A stretch of DNA of 64,000 nt from Oscillibacter sp. (GTDB taxonomy: Bacteria; Bacillota; Clostridia; Oscillospirales; Oscillospiraceae), in NCBI GenBank assembly GCA_017526785.1, contig JAFXQV010000036.1, positions 1 through 64,000 of the forward strand, written 5' to 3'. Both the position numbers and the translations under genes were made by a program. The number at the start of each line of letters is the position of its first letter. Position 1 is the stretch's first letter. Below the pieces are notes generated by a model. That model had not been told where the DNA came from, did no database searches, and worked only from the letters and a program-made list of their open reading frames with translations. Below are positions 60,122 through 64,000 of the stretch, in pieces.

Positions 60122-63100
60122 TTACTTTGCGGTGAAGTATCCCGGTGCCGAGGCGGAATTAATGCGGGCGTACTCCTTGTCCGTATGGTCGCCGGAATAG
60201 CCCGGCAGGGCGGCACATCCTTCAAACATGCCGAAACTGTCCGTAACCTGAGACGTTGTGAACAGGCCGGAAGCGTAAATTGTTTTCAGCTTGCCACAGT
60301 CATAGAACATCATGGAAGTGTTCTCCGTCTTTGCGGTGCGGAATCCGCTCAAATCCAGAGAGGTCAGCCCGGAACAGTACGCGAACATATTACTCATATC
60401 CGTTACGTAATCCGTATGGAGATTGCCGGGATTTGTGACGGAGGCGAGATTTCCGCAGTCATAGAACCACAGAGCGGTCGACTCGGGGTAAACAGCGACA
60501 CCGAAATTGACGGATTTAATCTGTTCCCGTTCTTCGTACCACGCGACATAGCCCTCAACGTTCTTGTCGTATCCGCCGGAATCGGTCGTGTAGGATTTGA
60601 CAGCCGTTCTTCCAGATTCGGGGGTCGTATCCTTTTGGAATTTCAACTCTCCGTTGTTGTAGAGGACGGCGTAAATGGGATTGGTAGGCGGCGGAGGCGG
60701 CGGCGGGGGCGTGTTGCCGCTGAAGTATCCGGGACTTGCCGAACCCTTGTCTACCCGGGCGTAGGTCTTGTCGGTATGGTTACTGTCGTACACTGAACCC
60801 TGTTCGCCCACCACGGCGGAGCAACCCGTGAACATGTCGACGCTGTCCGTCACATTGGAGACGTTGAACGTGTCAGAAACCAGAATCGTTTTCAGAATAC
60901 CGCACCCAAAGAACATCTGGCGCATATTGGTTACGTTTCCGGTATCGAAGCCCCGTAAATCCAGCGTTTCCAGTCCGACGCAACGGGAGAACATCTGGCT
61001 CATGTTCGTTACGCTTTCGGTTTTGAGATTCTCCGGATTCCGGATGGTTTTTAGGTTCTTGCAGTCATAGAACCAAAGCGCCGTGGACAGCGGGTGAACC
61101 TCCTCCGCGAATGTCACGGTTTTAATTGTGTCGCGCAGAGTATACCACAAGGCGTAGGCCGGTTCCACTGCGGCGTTTATCTGGTAGGGAGCAGCGGCGG
61201 TTTTTCGGCCGGAAGCGGGTGTGGCGCTGTTCTGGAACACCAGTTCCCCGTCGGTGTAGAGAATCGCATAGAAAAATTGTTCCTGTTCTCCCATGAAGTA
61301 TCCGGGGAAAGACGGGGGATTGTCTATCCGGGCGTAAGTTTTATCGGCGGGGGCGTTGGGGTAGCGTTGCCGCAACGCGCACCCGGTAAACATGTCGACG
61401 CTTTCCGTCACTTTTGCGACGCTGAATTTGTCGGAAGCGAAAACCGTTTTCAAGTTGCCGCACTGGAAGAACATCTGCCGCATATTGGTCGCGTTTCCTG
61501 TGTCAAGGCTTGTCAAGTCCAGCGCTTGCAGATTGGCGCAAAACGCAAACATCTGGCTCATGTTCGACACGTTTTTCGTGTTCAGATTTTTAATGTTCTG
61601 TATGGATTCCAGATTTTTGCAGCCGTAAAACCACAGCGCCGTGGAAGCCGGACTCACTTCCTCCGCGAACGTGACCCGCTTGATATATTCGCGCTGGTCA
61701 TACCACGGGGCGTATTCGGCGCTCCCGTCGGCGGACGCGCTGACGGGGTAAGGGGTGCTTCGTAACGTTTTCCCGGACGCCGGAGTGGAACTGCGCTGGA
61801 ATACCATTTCTCCGTCTGTGTACAGAAGCGCGTAAAATCCCACGGGTTCGGGAAGGCGCATATTCACAACGCCCGCCCCGTAGTTTTTGTCCCATCCGGA
61901 CGGAATCTGAACGGTTTCGACCAGTTTCTTTTCCACCTGCGCGGGGGTCAGAGAGGCGGATTCCTCCAGCAGCATGGCGGCGCAGGCGGCCACATGCGGA
62001 CTGGCCATCGAAGTTCCGCTCAATTCCTTATAGCCGCCGCCCGGAACACAAGCCTTAACATTCACGCCCGGAGCGCCTAAATCCACCGCGTCGCCGTAGT
62101 TTGAAAAGTCGGCGGGTTTCAGATTCTTATCAATTGCCGAGACCGTGATACAGTTTTTGATATGCGCGGGGCAATGGCTTTCCGCGTCACAGCCGCTGTT
62201 CCCCGCCGCAACCACAACGACGACATTTTTTGACATCGCGTAGGCTATCGACTCTTCTTTATAGGAGTTGTGTACCCCGCCGAGGCTCAAATTAATGACA
62301 TTCGCGCCGTTGTCGGCCGCGTATCGGATGCCCAGCCCGACATTCAGCGTGGTGCCGCCTCCCGACGCGCCCAGCACGCGTACGGGCATGATTTTAAGAT
62401 TTGTCAGTCCCGGCGTACAGTCCACGACAATCCCCGCGACGTGGGTTCCGTGGTAATGCTCGTCCATCGGGTCTTTGTCGTTGCCCACGAAGTCATAGCC
62501 GGGGACGGTTCGGCCTTTCAGGAACGGGTGGGTAGTGTCCACGCCCGTGTCCACGACGGCGACCGTGATTTGACGGTTAAGGCCGCGTTTTAACAGATTC
62601 GCCGCGTAAGCGTCCGCGTGTATGACGGGTACGCCCCACGAAAGGCTGGCGGCGTCCGCGCCGTTGCCGCCGGGTTCTTCCGAAATGCTTTCCCATGTGT
62701 CCGGGGTCACGTAGCCGTCCGGGGAAACACGGCCTTCCAGATAATTCGCGCAGGCTCTCGCCTCGTCCGGCGTGCTGAACTGAAGCACGGTGTGTCCTTC
62801 CGTATCCGATATCCGTTGGACGACGCCGCGCTCCTCCAAGTCCTCCGGCAGCGTGTCGCCGGAACGCACAATCAGCCGCCCAAGCGCGTATTCGTCATCG
62901 TTGAATGCAATGAGTTCCGGGTCATAACCTTGCATTACGCCGAGAACCGCGCTGGCGAACTCGTCATGATTTTTCGCGTCAAGTTCCGAAAGTCTGGGAA
63001 CCTCCGACTGGGCGAGGGGCATATAACTTTCGTCCAGCCACATCGCCTTTACCGTGTCCTTATCCAGAACATTGTGAATCTCCACGGACATCTCAGACGC

Positions 63101-63331
63101 CGCCGGGTACTCCACAATAGATTTCATCTGGGCGTTTTCCGCGTAGACGGCGACAAACACCGCGCCCCGGATTTCCTCCGCCGTCAAACTGGCCTGAAAT
63201 TCACATGTCTGGTTCGTCTTGATGAAGCGCTGTCCCGTAATCCGGATTTCCGCGTCCGCCGCGAAAGCCGTCGAAACGAACAGAATTGCCGCGCATATCA
63301 CCAGAGAAAGACATAGAAGCTGTTTTTTCAT
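60122..63331 (-). CDS. Secreted subtilase with three BspA-type modules
   Basis: The 1,069-residue protein parallels the gene just downstream. A signal peptide (1-25) precedes a pro-region-like domain and an S8 domain with Asp (VVDTGVD) near 260, His (HYHGTHVAG) near 295 and Ser (SGTSMASPH) near 439. No Listeria-Bacteroides repeat is present. Three modules follow, each with YAxLYxDGExVFQ, TALWFYxCxNL, BspA units and a YARxxxxxxxPGYF end. A PPPPPPPP linker separates modules two and three. The module sequences are more diverged than those of the downstream copy. GGGAGGG sets the start; it begins 31 bases after the upstream subtilase. Confidence 0.93.
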   Translation of the reverse strand: MKKQLLCLSLVICAAILFVSTAFAADAEIRITGQRFIKTNQTCEFQASLTAEEIRGAVFVAVYAENAQMKSIVEYPAASEMSVEIHNVLDKDTVKAMWLDESYMPLAQSEVPRLSELDAKNHDEFASAVLGVMQGYDPELIAFNDDEYALGRLIVRSGDTLPEDLEERGVVQRISDTEGHTVLQFSTPDEARACANYLEGRVSPDGYVTPDTWESISEEPGGNGADAASLSWGVPVIHADAYAANLLKRGLNRQITVAVVDTGVDTTHPFLKGRTVPGYDFVGNDKDPMDEHYHGTHVAGIVVDCTPGLTNLKIMPVRVLGASGGGTTLNVGLGIRYAADNGANVINLSLGGVHNSYKEESIAYAMSKNVVVVVAAGNSGCDAESHCPAHIKNCITVSAIDKNLKPADFSNYGDAVDLGAPGVNVKACVPGGGYKELSGTSMASPHVAACAAMLLEESASLTPAQVEKKLVETVQIPSGWDKNYGAGVVNMRLPEPVGFYALLYTDGEMVFQRSSTPASGKTLRSTPYPVSASADGSAEYAPWYDQREYIKRVTFAEEVSPASTALWFYGCKNLESIQNIKNLNTKNVSNMSQMFAFCANLQALDLTSLDTGNATNMRQMFFQCGNLKTVFASDKFSVAKVTESVDMFTGCALRQRYPNAPADKTYARIDNPPSFPGYFMGEQEQFFYAILYTDGELVFQNSATPASGRKTAAAPYQINAAVEPAYALWYTLRDTIKTVTFAEEVHPLSTALWFYDCKNLKTIRNPENLKTESVTNMSQMFSRCVGLETLDLRGFDTGNVTNMRQMFFGCGILKTILVSDTFNVSNVTDSVDMFTGCSAVVGEQGSVYDSNHTDKTYARVDKGSASPGYFSGNTPPPPPPPPTNPIYAVLYNNGELKFQKDTTPESGRTAVKSYTTDSGGYDKNVEGYVAWYEEREQIKSVNFGVAVYPESTALWFYDCGNLASVTNPGNLHTDYVTDMSNMFAYCSGLTSLDLSGFRTAKTENTSMMFYDCGKLKTIYASGLFTTSQVTDSFGMFEGCAALPGYSGDHTDKEYARINSASAPGYFTAK

Positions 63332-63362
63332 TTGCTCGCCCTCCCTAACAAATACCGTGCGG

Positions 63363-64000
63363 TCACGAGTTGACGGCCTTCACATAGTACCGATACAGGA
63401 ACGTCATAATCTGCGCCCGCGTGCAGGGGTTTTCCGGAGAGAACGTCGTCGCGGTGGTTCCGTTGGTAATGCCCTGCTTGACCGCCCAGCAAACGGCTTG
63501 CGCGTAATAGGTGTTATTTTCCACGTCGTCAAACGGATTGTTTCCGACGGTGGGTCTGCTGGCGTGCGACCACATATAGGTCATCGCGGCGGAGCGGGTA
63601 CAGGCCTCCTCATTGGCGGCGGCGACGGACGTTGAAATCTCCGTGTCGCTTGCCCACGCCAGCGCCTTGCCGAAATCATTCGACGACGCGGCGATAGACT
63701 GCGGTTGTGGCGAGCCGTCAGCCCTCCACATAAATGTAAGGATTTGCTTGGTCGTGCAGGTGTCATGCGGGGCAAATTTCGTGTCGGTCTTGCCTTTGGT
63801 AATGCCCTGTTCCACAGCCCACATGACCGCGTCATAGTAATAGGCGTCAGGGTCGATATCATCAAATGGTGGTTTGGGTTCCGTGGTCATAAAGTCCGAC
63901 ATATTCAGGAACCCGGCACCGTAATATCTGTCCCAGCCGCTGTTTCCCAAGTCCTCGGCGGCGTCGCGCAGTTTCTTTTCGATTTGAGAGGGGGTCTGAC
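63363..64000 (-). CDS. Third subtilase paralogue with SLH repeats, 5' end outside the window
   Basis: Only the C-terminal about 212 residues are visible. The first visible residues QTPSQIEKKLRDAAED and GWDRYYGAGFLNMSDF match the end of the S8 domain in the two downstream copies (TPAQVEKKL, GWDKNYGAGVVNM). Three SLH repeats follow: FDDIDPDAYYYDAVMWAVEQG with TKFAPHDTCTTKQILTFMW, then a diverged middle repeat ending ACTRSAAMTYMW, then FDDVENNTYYAQAVCWAVKQG with FSPENPCTRAQIMTFLYRY. SLH repeats bind wall polysaccharide, so this copy should be cell-bound. A methionine at 63950 is internal, not a start. Confidence 0.88.
   Translation of the reverse strand, partial: QTPSQIEKKLRDAAEDLGNSGWDRYYGAGFLNMSDFMTTEPKPPFDDIDPDAYYYDAVMWAVEQGITKGKTDTKFAPHDTCTTKQILTFMWRADGSPQPQSIAASSNDFGKALAWASDTEISTSVAAANEEACTRSAAMTYMWSHASRPTVGNNPFDDVENNTYYAQAVCWAVKQGITNGTTATTFSPENPCTRAQIMTFLYRYYVKAVNS

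Overview
The window reads as a chromosomal segment of an endospore-forming, anaerobic, Gram-positive Clostridia member. An Oscillospiraceae/Ruminococcaceae-type gut bacterium is my best guess. The grounds are the spoIIGA-sigE pair, reverse rubrerythrin, an anaerobic NrdG-type activase, BspA-type leucine-rich surface proteins, subtilases with SLH repeats, a B-A ordered GH3 enzyme, and a base composition near 60% GC by eye. Ribosome binding sites are strong (AAAGGAG/GGAGG). Many promoters fit TTGACA-17-TATAAT closely. I found no rRNA, tRNA, insertion sequence, prophage or CRISPR array.

Layout. 1-770: a DinJ/RelB-YafQ toxin-antitoxin pair behind a consensus promoter. 850-9870 (+): a housekeeping run of an rRNA/tRNA methyltransferase, dprA, topA, trmFO, plsX, acpP, rnc and an exported possible papain-fold protein. 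9930-13360 (-): an SH3-NlpC/P60 hydrolase, a conserved small protein, sigE, spoIIGA and a 51-residue small protein. 13510-19200 (+): minD-like, an mgsA relative with altered catalytic residues, hisS, aspS and larC. 19250-27060 (-): a membrane GGDEF-EAL protein, an alanyl-tRNA editing protein, radC, a small membrane protein, lysC and hom. 27260-33480 (-): DUF3783, NUDIX, a dTMP-kinase-like protein, an O-antigen-ligase-like protein, GT2 and a CapD/WbpM-type dehydratase, which together look like a surface-polysaccharide locus.

33800-36470 (-): rubrerythrin and an EF-G-like protein with altered GTPase motifs. 36570-40950 (-): a compact operon of lipoprotein barnase, barstar, PrsW-like protease, CYTH-LRR fusion, LRR protein and SLOG protein. 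41070-43940 (-): a BlaI-M56 signalling pair with a candidate operator. 44050-53800 (-): SulP, SstT, a GtrA-like protein and two GH3 glycosidases, one membrane-anchored with its domains in B-A order. 54019-55051 (+): an NrdG-like activase and a GNAT acetyltransferase. 55087-64000 (-): a membrane-anchored parvulin foldase and a tandem family of secreted subtilases. Two of these carry arrays of BspA-type modules and the third, cut by the window edge, carries SLH repeats.

The two regions most likely to hold undescribed biology are the barnase-to-SLOG operon and the subtilase/BspA family with its recurrent module and an exact-length 78-bp internal repeat. Smaller oddities worth checking are the mgsA relative lacking key acids, the EF-G relative lacking its catalytic His, an apparent ACG start for spoIIGA behind a Spo0A-box promoter, and a short gene ending at a strong terminator just upstream of spoIIGA.
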